DNA from: Tausonia pullulans
Lineage: Eukaryota > Basidiomycota > Tremellomycetes > Cystofilobasidiales > Mrakiaceae
DNA length: 64,000 nt
Direction of reading: 5' to 3'
Assembly (NCBI GenBank): GCA_951802195.1
Contig: OX637638.1
Location: 519,939 to 583,938, forward strand
A program made the position numbers and the translations under genes. The notes under the pieces are model-generated. The model made no database searches. It saw only the letters and a program-made list of their open reading frames with translations, and was not told the origin of the DNA. Shown in pieces: positions 20,111-31,107 of the stretch (position 1 is the first letter of the stretch; each line of letters starts with the position of its first letter).

Positions 20111-23092
20111 ATGCCGCTGGGCCTCCCCCGCTCGGCCAGGTCCCTCGCCGCCATCGCCGCCCTAGTCGTCATTGTCCTCGTCTCGTTCCATCAGCTCGCG
20201 TCGCCAGCGTCCTTCCTCCGCACAGGTGGTGGCCATGACTTCTCCTTCCCCCGCTACGCTCATTACCCCCCGACCCTCCCGGAGCGGGCCGCCGCCGCGT
20301 ATGCCAAGGGTGACCTCCTCAATCCTCCAGGCGGCGCCCAAGGTCGCAAGGCCAACGCCGTTAGTCGCCGTAGCCCGCCCCCTGTCTGGCGCGAGAATCG
20401 CGACGACGCGTGTCTCTCCAAACCACATGGAGAGGCGACCTCAACCCGCTTGCAGACTGACAACCCATCTCTGGTTTCTCTCTTCCGGAGCAGACGTTTG
20501 TGATGCTGGCAAGGAACGGTGATCTCGGGGTTCGTCGAGGAACGCACGAGCGTGGACCGAGCTGGACTGACCGTCGCTCTCTCGTGCAACCCTTGCAGGA
20601 GGTCATCTCCTCGATGCAGGTGGGTCTTTAGAGGCTCCAGCATTTTCCGGAGGCATCTTGAAGCTGATACAGTCTTCCGTGGCCAGGGGATGGAGGACCG
20701 ATGTTTGTGTTTCCTCCTTCGCGTCTCTCACATGCTCTTGCGCCCCGGGCTCGGGTAGATGAGCCGTCTCGTCGACCTCCAACTGACGCAACGCAACGTC
20801 CCGTCCCTCTTGCCTTTCACAGTTAATTGGTGGGCTGGATACGACTGGGTTGGTGCCTTTCTTCGTACAAGTGTTCGGCCACGTTGTGCTGACTGACTCG
20901 CGGCGCTAGGTCTTCCTTAACGAGGAGCCGTTCACGGAAGAGTTCAAGAAGTGCGGTGACCGCTCTGGGCATGAGAGGACGTTCTTCTCTGCCATCTCTG
21001 CTGACACAGCTGCTCCAGGCTCACGAGTGAGCTGGCCTCCACGAGGTGCCACTACGGACTCATACCGGGGGATCACTGGCTTCAGCCGGACTGGTGTGTG
21101 CCGTCTGATCCCTTGCTATTTTGCTTTATTTTCTAGCGACCGCCTCTGACCCTGAGTTTGTCGGACCAGGATTGACGAAGAGAGAGCAACCAAGGCGCGC
21201 GAAAAGATGGCGGCCGAGAATGTCATCTATGGGGGTCAGCGGAAGGTTGCCGCACCGCCTTTATGTATGGTTGCTGAAGTTGTCCGGCCTTGTCAGATAG
21301 CAAGCCATATCGCTCGATGTGTGAGTCATCGAAAGAGCCTCTTCCTTGGGTCCCCACGATATCCAGGGAGTTGATCGAACGCTCTCACTACTCCTTGCAG
21401 GTCGCTACAATTCGGGCTTCTGTAAGTGTCTCCGATCTCCGCGGGAGACTGCTCCTCTTCCTGACGTTCGTTCGGATTTGCGACAAGTCTTCCGACACCC
21501 CTTGCTTCAAAATTATCGGTACTACTGGTGAATGAGACCCTCGATTGAACGTCTGTACTCATCCGACACAGACTCCTAAGCCCCGATCTGTTATTTTTCT
21601 CAGGCGCGTTGAACCATCGGTCAAATTCTACTGTGAACTCTGAAACTATATCACCCTTCTGTGAGAACATTTTCTGATAAGCTCTTGCATTGTTTTCCAG
21701 GTGACATCCGCTACGACCCCTTTGTGTGTTCCGTGCTCGCTGTCTCACCTTGGGCGTGAATTTCTGAACGGCCTGGCCTCACTCATTCCTCCCACCCAGC
21801 TTGTCATGGAAGACGAAAAAAAGGTCTACGGCTTCGTCATCTCTCTTTTCGAATTCACAGAGACCATCGTCACCCTCTGGGAGTGAGCCGCCGGTTCCTC
21901 TTTCGAGCGTCCGCGATATCCCTTGACACCTATCATCTCCCCGACCAGCTCGGTCAAGGAATTTATGAAGCTCCACCCGGAACACATCGCCAAGAACAAC
22001 TCGATGGGCTTTCTCTCAGATGACGACGGGTGCATCGGCGCGCGATCTCTAGGCTCGACGACGGAAACGAGCTTGGCAGGCGCTGACTCTGGGCCCACTG
22101 GTCTTTTTCCCACCTTGGCAGGAAGGAGTACAAGTGAGGACGAATTAGCAAGGCACGATGCGTATTCAACAGGGCTGACTGAATCTTTCGTTTACCCTTT
22201 TATTGCAGCCATTGCCACTGTGTGTCTACGATATTTCCGGTGCCCTCAGCTCTCTCTAACTTTGCCGGGTTCTTCATTTTCCACAGTCTGGTCCAACTTT
22301 GAGGTCCGCCCATAGCCAAAATCCTCATCCTCGAAATACCGCTCTCACCGCTTTTCCACCCAATAGATCGCCGACCTTGACTTCTGGCGTTCAGATGCCT
22401 ACATGGCGTTCTTCGAACACTTGGATGCCGCTGGCGGGTTCTGGTATGAAGTAGGAGCGCTTCATTTCGAAAACATTGAGCCTCTCTATGCGTCGTAATT
22501 GATGCGCAGCCTTGCCTACTGCAGCGGTGGGGCGATGCCCCCGTCCATTCGATCGCAGCGGGTCTCCTTGCCCCGAAGGACCAGATCAAGTTCTTTTCAG
22601 ACATTGGCTACTACCGTGCGTCTGTATTTCTGCCTCAGTGAATGCCCGGTCTCTGATTATCTTGCTCCCCCCGATCTTCAGATGGACCGTGTGTTGACTA
22701 AAACGCTCCTCGTTCGTTCTCGTTCGTTCGCGTCACCCTGACTGATATGAAGCTCTATCATGATGCAGATATGAACACTGTCCGACAGGCCAAGCCCATG
22801 CCGCAAACCGATGTGCATGCAAGGAGGAGGACAACTTTGATGACCATTGGTAAGTCGGCTTTCGACCGCCTTGAGTGACGCACAGGCTCTGCTGGCTGCT
22901 GGCTGAGACCAGACGACATCGAACGCCGCAGGTTCTCGTGCACTCAAAAGTGGAAGGTCAGTCGTCGGCGGAGGGAACATCCCCGAAGAAGGAGGATACC
23001 TCTGGCAAATCTGATCTATGATCAATCAACAGGCGATCCACCCGAATGAGACCTGGTACGGCTCTGGCTCCGACGTCCGGGGCGACGTGTAG
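20111..23092 (+). CDS. GT15 alpha-1,2-mannosyltransferase (Kre2/Mnt1 family), copy 2
   Basis: Golgi alpha-1,2-mannosyltransferase, 405 residues. Short N-tail, anchor [15 protein letters not shown], stem, then the catalytic domain: [151 protein letters not shown] and [18 protein letters not shown]. Twenty-four exons were traced, all GT-AG and in phase: 20111-20359, 20494-20529, 20599-20619, 20687-20702, 20823-20848, 20910-20950, 21019-21093, 21170-21234, 21297-21320, 21401-21421, 21488-21527, 21604-21632, 21701-21723, 21800-21882, 21949-22029, 22122-22133, 22209-22219, 22287-22303, 22367-22450, 22525-22615, 22682-22688, 22769-22849, 22932-22956, 23033-23092. Several are micro-exons of 7-17 nt. 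The summed length of 1218 nt is a multiple of three. Confidence 0.93.
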
Positions 23093-23150
23093 GCCCGGGG
23101 TACGATTCTTAGAGACGATGTACATGAAATGGCTCGTCGGAGGATCACTC

Positions 23151-25028
23151 TCAAGCATTCATCATGGCCTCCTCTTCGTCGTACTTCTCGTCGTCGTCCT
23201 CCTCCTCGATGACCATCGGGCCTGCGTCGTCCTCACTCTCCTCTCCTTCGCCGGCGCTGCCGCTCGCAGCGCTCGTCGCCGCGGTGCTCCCCTCCAACGC
23301 CCGCTGCTTCTCCCGCTTGGCAGGCTTACCGCCGGCCTCCATCTTGCGCTTGGGCATCACGCGCGTCATGACGGCCTCCCAATCACGAAGCTCGACCCAG
23401 CCGAGAAGAATGTCAAACACCTACTGTTGCATCAGATCGGATCCCAGGAGTATGCGCTAAGGCGGAGAGAGGATGGGATAAGAGGAAGCGCCTCACCTGG
23501 TTGACAGTCAGAACCTTGCGGGTTTGCATCGAGGCGAGGTACGTCCCAATCGGGAGGCGCGCCGTTTGGATTCCGAGCCGACTGGCTTTATCCAGGCAAA
23601 GATTCTGAAGAATCCAGGGCACGTAAGCCCGTCAGTGACATCGCTCGAACAAGCGTAGGCGAAAAAGAAAGAGAGAGAGAGAGAGGGGGGGGGGGGGGGG
23701 GTAGGGGGATAGGCTCACCTTATACCGATTCCTATCGACAATGCCGCCGATGACGTACGTCGTGCCCTCTTCGAGCGCGTTGATCTCGTTCTCCGAGTCA
23801 GCTGTCAGGTAAACGACGCGGTCCTGGGCAGAGCGCGAGGGGAGGGGGCCGACGAGGGCAGCCGCCGGGGAGGGGGCAGCAAAGGGGATGGAACTGGGAG
23901 CGGACAAGGGCATAGCAAAGGAAGCGGCGTTGGTCATGGTATCCGTGGTGTCGGATGGGACGGGGGAAGCAAAGGTAGCTGGAAGAGATGTCTTGGCTGA
24001 AGCCGGGACTGATGGTGGTGCGGCCGACAACAATCCTGCTGATGGTGGTAAAATAGGATCGGGATCGGCATCTGTAGTCGTCGTCTTCTCGAGAACCTCC
24101 ACCGATGCCGTCGTATCGGACGCCGCTGTCTGGATCAATCCTCCTGTCCAGAGCTCGTTGATATCTCTCTTGCCATCCCACCACTCGGTCCCGAGCCATC
24201 GCGCCTTTGCGTCCTTCCAGTAAATGAGCTCAAGTCGATCGGCGAGCCGGCCGTCGAGATGCGTGAGGAGGACCGAACGGAAGGGCTTGGCCGCGAGCCG
24301 GTGCGAGTTGTAGAGGTAACCGAGCTGGGAGCCCATCGATTGAATCTCCTGTAGAACGACAAAGGTGGCGAGAGAGACAAGAAAGAGGGGGCCGCGTCAG
24401 TGAAGCTTATACGCCCACGCCTGATGCTCTTGCCCCGGGTCCCGAGAGAGTCAGATGCCGCCGTGATTATTTGAGATAGACAACCCACCTTGTCCGTCAT
24501 GAGCTCGTCAAAGTCCAAATCGACGACGATCCGCGCCCGGAAGAAGCCCTCCTCACCCTTGCCCGACTGCTCGACCTCCTCCCATTTGCGGCGGGCCTCC
24601 TTGCGCGCCCGCTTGGCGACACTCTCCTGCGTCTGACCAGCGTCTTCCCCCGCAAGAAAAGCCTCTTCTCGACGGCGGGCAGCCTTGAGCTTGCGATTGG
24701 CGCGCTCCTTGGCCCGGCGCTCGTGCTTGGTCGCTTGGAAGTGCGCCTCCCTCGCAGCCCGCTTGGCCGCCTTCTTGGAGAGTGGAGGAAGCGTGTTTGC
24801 TGCCGATACCGGGCCCGCCGAAGTGGAGAGCTCAGCGGTGGAGGTGGCAGCAGTACACGTGGAATCAACAAGAGCAGAGGAGGTAGCGGTCGTAGAGGTG
24901 GAAGGGGCGGCGACGGGGACTGGCGAGGCCGCCTTCGCAAGGGCGCCGAGGACGGTTGAGACGACTGGGCGAGGGATAGGCGAGGGCGGCATGGCTACTG
25001 GGGAGGTCTGGTCTCGCTGCTCGTTCAT
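23151..25028 (-). CDS. TRM10: tRNA (guanine-9-N1)-methyltransferase Trm10
   Basis: SPOUT methyltransferase that makes m1G at tRNA position 9 using S-adenosylmethionine. Exons 25028-24489, 24348-23719, 23604-23497, 23420-23151 (515 residues, longer than yeast Trm10 at 293). The N-terminus is Ser/Thr/Ala-rich, then a basic coiled stretch ([28 protein letters not shown]) as usual in the family. The SPOUT core shows [42 protein letters not shown] and [14 protein letters not shown], the SAM-binding knot. [10 protein letters not shown] and [13 protein letters not shown] follow. A Ser/Ala/Pro-rich insert of ~90 residues, from about TTTDADPDP to ALVGPLPSR, separates the core halves. The C-tail is basic then very acidic. 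Intron 2 holds a GA run and 17 G. Confidence 0.95.
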
Positions 25029-25167
25029 ACAAAGGAAGTTGGTAGTGGGGATGAAAGGTTGGTGGCTGGGTGGTCGAGGCGTTGAACAAATTGGGCGCCT
25101 CGACTCAAACTCAACACGTCTCGCCCTTATTGTCTCTCTTCCTTGCGACCACCGTCACTCTCATCCG
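25029..25167. promoter_or_regulatory. Divergent promoter TRM10/TFB5
   Basis: 139 bp between the two start codons. It must serve both genes. No motif is assigned. Confidence 0.55.
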
Positions 25168-25590
25168 ATGCCGACCGCTACAAAGGGTTCGTCTTTTCAC
25201 TCCACTCTCTGCCTGAAACCAGGTGACTGACTTGAGCATTTCCATCTTGGACAGGCACTCTTATCACCTGGTGTGCTGCTCGCCATCCTCTGCCAACCAC
25301 CTCCGCTGACGCGTGTGACTTGCCCCAGTGACGAAGCCATCAAAGAGATCCTTCTTTGGCAAAACGATCAGCTGCCCCCATATGCCCAGTTCGTGATCGC
25401 CAACCTGGATCGTGGGAGATTGCTCGTCAAGACGTCTGAGGTCGAGTCCATCGAGGAGGGCCTCAACCTCGAACTCGTTCGTCTCTAATCGTCTGCTCTC
25501 TTCGACCGGGCAGGCTGACTGATGTTGCTCTGGCGCCCGTCGTGCGAGTAGGAGAAAAATCATTTCGATCCCAAAACGCAGGAGGACTGA
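25168..25590 (+). CDS. TFB5: TFIIH subunit Tfb5
   Basis: Smallest subunit of TFIIH (yeast TFB5, human GTF2H5/TTDA), which binds the p52/Tfb2 subunit and stabilises TFIIH for nucleotide excision repair. Exons 25168-25186, 25255-25270, 25329-25476, 25552-25590; 73 residues, matching the family's 71-72. The start MPTATKGTLITCD is the conserved N-terminus. FVIANLDRGRLLV and the C-terminal helix EEGLNLELEKNHF fit the family fold. Exon 2 is only 16 nt. All junctions are GT-AG. Confidence 0.95.
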
Positions 25591-27664
25591 GCCTTCTCCC
25601 CCCCCCCCCCCTCCTCCGAGGAGGACGACGGTCGCGCCGTGTCGCGTGTCCCCGGCCCTCTTCCGTCACGGTCAGCTCCTCCAGAGAGTCCGTCGCCTCC
25701 GGCACGTCTCCTTCCCGCCGAGAGGGAGGCCGAAAAGGGCTGGTGGGGTTGGGTTGTCGTCTCACGCAGAGTACCTCGTCTCGTCTCTTGGGTTGCCATC
25801 CGGAGATCAGTCGTCGACCTAAATGCGGCGCTATAGTTCCAGTATTTGAGAGAGCGAGTGCCGATCGCATCCCTGCTCACATTGATTCGCATGTCTGCAA
25901 TCTTCACTATCCAAGCCTGTAAGAAGATGATATTAGGACAGGATCCAGTCTGAGGCAGATAGCCTTACTAGGCCCTTTCTGGTGCTTGCAAATGCTATCC
26001 CATATCAAGCGTCAGGCCACTGGACTCGACTATTTCTCTCTCTATAATTTTTGCCTTCGTTGTCCCTGTGTTTGGTTCCTCTGTATGTGAACATTCCATG
26101 GACTCAGCTTGATCATTGCCGGCGGCGTTGGGGGGAGTTGGGGGAGGGGGGGGGGGGGGGGGGTGAGCGGGAAGGTGCCTAGGATCTTTCTCATCGTCTT
26201 CGGAGGCAACCTACCTACACTTGATGCGATCTCCTTTCCGCCAACTTTCCCGCTGCTTGTCTCACTGACGAGTCAGCTCAGCCCTCCTCCACTTTCTGCT
26301 CCCATTGATTGCGCGGAGTCGAATTCAGTTTCATTGTAGGTGTGCGTCCCTCAGCGCCATGGACCCTATTGATTCGGATGGGCACTTGGCGTGTGAACAC
26401 ATGAGGTAGGCGTAGATTGCCCAGTTCCAGCAGCAGGCACGTGCCTGTATTTTTATTTTCTTTACCTTTCTCGCATGTCCTGCAAAGTCTGGGAGAGACA
26501 ATATTATCGGAGTTGGAGACTGGAGGAATTGTCTCAGCTTTCTACGCTGACCACCTCTTTCGAGCATGGCACAAGTCATTCGACAGGATGGCGTCGTTGA
26601 AGCATGGATGAACAAGGGGGGCCGGAGCCATGAGGTCCGCGCATAGGCTCGAGCAGAGAGCTAATAAGTATTCGTCCACTCCGAGATAGAGCAGACGCCA
26701 CGTTCGCCCGACCCGCCTGTTCGGACGGGTTCTCTTTGGAGCGAACCGCGAAGGAGAGAGAGCGATCACCAACCGTGAGTTCTTCGAGTTCTCCTTTCGT
26801 CCTTCTTGCTCATTGCGTTCATTCTTCTCTCCAAACGGTCTCCGCTTCGGTGCAGGACGCCTTCCTCTCCCTCCTTCCCCTCCCCTGATCCTCTCGCTCA
26901 GCGCGACCCGGCGGCTCTCACCAGCAACTCGTTCCGAGTTCTGCTTTTCTCCCCCTCCAAGGTCGGTCGGTGACCCCCCCCCCCCAACCCCCCCCCCCCC
27001 CCCCCCCCCCTCGGGTTTATAACACTTCTCATAGCACAGAACGCTACGGTTGTATTCACGGCGGTCGACGGCTTCTTCACCGAACCGACAGCTCTGCTCA
27101 AACGCTGTGTTGGTAAGTCGACCCGCTCTCGCCTGCGCCTGGCCTGCTCAACGCGGGACCAACCGTCTGGCCTCTGTTGTCATCTCTGAGCACCACAGGT
27201 CAGCAAGCAGACGTTCCCTCGACGTGAAAAAGCGACACAGGCTAGTGCGAGTGACCATCTCCCCTCATTCCCTGGCCGCCTTCTCGATGATAGGAATGCG
27301 GGGGTGGCTGGGAGGGGGGGGGGGGGGAGCGACAGAGATCGGCCAAACAATTTCGGGGACCGGGAGAAGTCCGAGCCTTGACGAATTCGGTCAACAACGC
27401 CTCTGTCACCCCGTCCGTCTGCCCCTCTCGCTCCAGCAATCACAATCGTGGGGAGGGGGGGGGGAGCTTCAAGGAAAAATCGAAATTCCGTCTTCTGCTT
27501 TCCGCGTCCTTTCATGTTCTGCTTTTCCTCGGTGATGCCTCGAGACAGGAACTGATGGATGGGCGTCTTTTACTCTTTTCAACTCTCCCCGTCTCTTCGC
27601 TTTCTCAGACTCGACCAAGGCCGACCTCCACCCCGTGCCACCCCCCGTCACAGCAAAAACTTGA
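25591..27664. other. Long intergenic or 5' UTR region with homopolymer runs
   Basis: No recognisable coding exon. It holds C runs at 25598-25611 (14), 26974-26985 (12) and 26988-27010 (23), and G runs at 26146-26163 (18) and 27314-27327 (14). CT-rich stretches near 26800-27650 look like a long leader with possible 5' UTR introns of the PUF gene downstream. Confidence 0.55.
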
Positions 27665-30600
27665 AGCACCTTTCTCTCGACTGACACCATATCAGCTGCA
27701 ACACCCACATCATCGGTCTTGCCTCAACAGGGGCCTTTGTCACCTCGAGCCACCACCTCTCTTATGGTGGTGTCGCCAGTTCTCGCCGGCGGGTCGTCCT
27801 GCGCCCCGAAACTAAATGATGCACAGCCAGCGATCATGACGATCGGGGCCGCTGCCTCCCCCGATGTCTTGTCGGACCCATTCTGTATCGACATGCAAGC
27901 GACATCTGCGCATCATGTTGGGGATCTCTTATGCGCTCCTGCGGTCGAAGCTGGAGCTCACCGCTCTGTCGCCACCGAGGAGCTCCCTCGACTACCACGA
28001 CAGGGAGCGGCCAAGCCCCTACGTCACCCTCGGCCTTCCCAAACTCGCGCAGACCCACCCCGACCGCACGCTGCCAACCCCCCGGCGCGAAATTTCTATC
28101 AGCACCGTCACGGCAGGCAGGATCTCTCTCCGCTACATGCGCCTTCATTTATGTTCCTTCATCACCCTCAACTATCCTCGAACCCGACCTATGCGGACAG
28201 AAATGCCGGTGCCATAGACCTGCACTACCACATGCCCTGCCCTCCGTTCCACTCAATCACTCCACCTGCCTCGTATCCATATTACTCTGGCCTGCTCGGT
28301 CCTTACTCCGTACCGCCATCCTCCGTCGCTCCGTCGCCGCTCAATGCCTCTCCTGCCGGTGCCTTTTCCCGCCGACCTTCACCGCCCTCGCAGCTCCTCC
28401 CCTCTCATCGCTATTCCCGCCACGACAGAGACAACCGGCAACTGTCGCCCTATCTTTCCGCGAACGTCCCCGGACCGTATGCAGCCACTCTCCTGGACGG
28501 GCAACCACCTCTCTGCGGCTGGTACTCAGGATCTTTATCTCAGTCAGTGCCTGAACCGGACATCGCTATCACGTCCATCTCACCCACAGTGAGTGACTCA
28601 CCCAGCGAAAAACGGACGGAGAACACGTCGACTACTTGCTGAACCGTCTGACACCACAGACAAACCTCTTTCTCCCCCTTACGTCCAGCCCAGCGTATCC
28701 GCTTCCATACCTGCGTTTCGCCGTTCCCCCCGCATATCTACATGCGCTTCCGCTACGCAACCATCCGTCTCCTCCGTTCTCCTACCAATGCAACGCCTCT
28801 CCCACCTCTCGCCATGGACAAACCCTACCTTCTACTCGACAGTCTCCCTCGTCAAATGTCGACGGCTATGTTGCTGCTCACGATGGTCATCATCCGGTCG
28901 CTCGCTCCGCGCTTCTTGAGCGGTTTAGGCTTGACAAATCTTCTGGCTGTTCATGGGAGCTATCAGTACGCGAGCATCGAAAATCTTCCTCTCAAAATCT
29001 GTGGATGTGAAGGCAAGAGAACTAACATGCATCCGTTTGACAGGACCTCGTCGGCCACATTCCCGAGTTCGCCGTCGATCAGCACGGATCACGCTTCCTC
29101 CAAGATCGACTTGCCCGATCAGAGTGTGACATAGATCAGAGGGAGAATGTGGTTGCCGAAGTATTGGCTGTCTCAATCCAGCTCTCGGCCGATGGTTAGA
29201 ATCAATCACCTTCTCATGCCAGTCGAGATCACCGACGCGATGCTGACCTTGGGCTGCACCACCTTCTCTCTCCAAGTCTTTGGGTGCGTCCTTCTGTTCT
29301 CCCGCATCTTCGCATTACATGACTACTGAAAGTTCCATGTACTGTCACTCAGGAACTACGTCGTACAGACGCTGCTCGAGAGGGGCACTCCGGGTCAGCG
29401 AGAGAGGCTCGCGCGCAAGATGGAGGGCTTTGTTCTGCAACTCTCGCTTCAGACATACGGGTCCGTAGCATATCCCATTGACAACTCCAGGGCATGATGC
29501 CGTCTGACTGACGCTCTTTTTTCTTCGTCCAGCTGTCGCGTGATTCAAAAGGTGTCCCTCTCGCCCTGTCTGCCCTTTGTCGTCCGAGGCCGCTGTATTG
29601 CTGACTGTCGTTTTGCTCAGGCTCTCGAGCATGTCAATCAGTGTCAACGAGCTCGAATCATCTCGGAGCTACGAAATCACATTTTGACCTGCATCTTGTC
29701 AGCGAACGCCAATCACGTCATCCAGCGGGTCGTCGCATTTTGCTCGTCTTTGGAAGATGATGAAGCCGTTGCCACCATCGAATCGATCATTGAAACCTTT
29801 CGAGGCAGGAGTAAGTTCATCCTCTTATTAACTGTGTTCACTGCGCACACCTCTGACGCATAGTGACAGTCCTCGAGCTCGCAACACACCCTTATGGCTG
29901 TCGGGTCTTGCAGCGGTGCCTCGAGCATCTCGTCCCCTCTCGGATCGCACCCTTGCTCATGCAGATACATCTTGTAGCTAGTACCCTGGTCTGCGACCAG
30001 TTCGGTGAGTGAAGAATCCGAGGGCTCTCTCCTGCCAGACACGACCTCTCTGATGCTCCCATCCCCTGCCCGATATAGGCAACTACGGTCAGTCAGAATT
30101 TGGGTCTTGCACACGGGTCACCTCACGCCTGATGGCACGAATTTATTTCTCCGTCAACAGTTGTCCAATACATCCTCCAACAGGGCACTGATAATGATCG
30201 AAGGCGCATTATCTCCCTGCTCCGTGGACGGATGGTCGAACTCGTTTGTCTTACTCGCTTTTGCTTGAGCGTGATGACAGACGCTGACAGCCCAAACTCT
30301 TGTACTCAGGCCCGTCAAAAGTATAGCAGCAACGTTCTTGAGGCTGCTCTTGTCGTAGCCTGCGCCGAGGACCGCCGCGCGCTCATAGATGAGCTGTTGT
30401 TTCATCCCTTACTCGCTTCAAGCGATGGATCTGGACCGTCGCCACCTCTCGCTGCCCTTCTCCGCGATCCGTTTGGCAACTACGGTCTGTCTTTCCTCCA
30501 ACCCATGGCTCAATCAAAGGCCCTAAAACTCACGTTATTTGTCCATCACGGGCTCAATTGCGTCAGTCCTTCAGCGAGCTCTCCGAACTGCCGAGGCCGA

Positions 30601-30906
30601 TCAGAGGGCCCAGCTCGCGAACGCGGCCCGGAACTTATTTGCTCTTACTCGAGTCAACACCGCTGGATCTGCCAAGCACCTCCTCTCGAGTGGGTACCAT
30701 TTGCCCAAGAGAGCGGGCAAAGACGTTGACTAATGCTCACTGCCCTTGCTCCTCCAGTCGAGAGACTGCTTGCCGAGCCAGACGCGGTGGGTTCACCGGC
30801 ACCGACGCTTCTGACGCCGCCCGATGCCTCGATACACGCGTCGAGCAGTGGAAAGGTCGATGGACTAACTGCAGGGGCAGAAATAGGTGAAAATGGCACT
30901 GGATGA
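27665..30906 (+). CDS. Pumilio/PUF-family RNA-binding protein
   Basis: Binds UGUA-type elements in 3' UTRs to repress or localise mRNA. Supported exons: ...-28588, 28660-28965, 29044-29194, 29277-29283, then from about 29354 to 30906. The N-terminal half is Pro/Ser/His-rich. The PUF domain opens RSALLERFRLDKSSG, then DLVGHIPEFAVDQHGSRFLQ, SADVFGNYVVQTLLERG, LQTYGCRVIQKALEH, ILSANANHVIQRVV, ATHPYGCRVLQRCLEHL, LVCDQFGNYVVQYILQQG, RQKYSSNVLEAALV and RDPFGNYVLQRALR, eight repeats. The stop is TGA 30904-30906. The open frame at 27665 has no convincing ATG at its start, so the first exon lies upstream or translation begins at an internal Met such as MVVSPVLAGG near 27764. Two micro-exons (7 and 9 nt) encode parts of the FGNYV helices. 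Confidence 0.9.
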
Positions 30907-31107
30907 TGAGAGGGGAGGCCCAGATAAAATCTTGCCCAAGGTCCAAAAAAGCGCGTGAGGAGATGCAAAATATCGAGAGGGGAGAAGGGCTTCAGAAAGG
31001 AAGGTGTCAGGTCCTAAATAAAGGACAGAGAGCAAGAGAGACTATGCAAGCAGGGAGATGGCGGGGTCAAAGCAACTGGGAAGGGAGAAGTACATGTGAG
31101 GAGTGCT

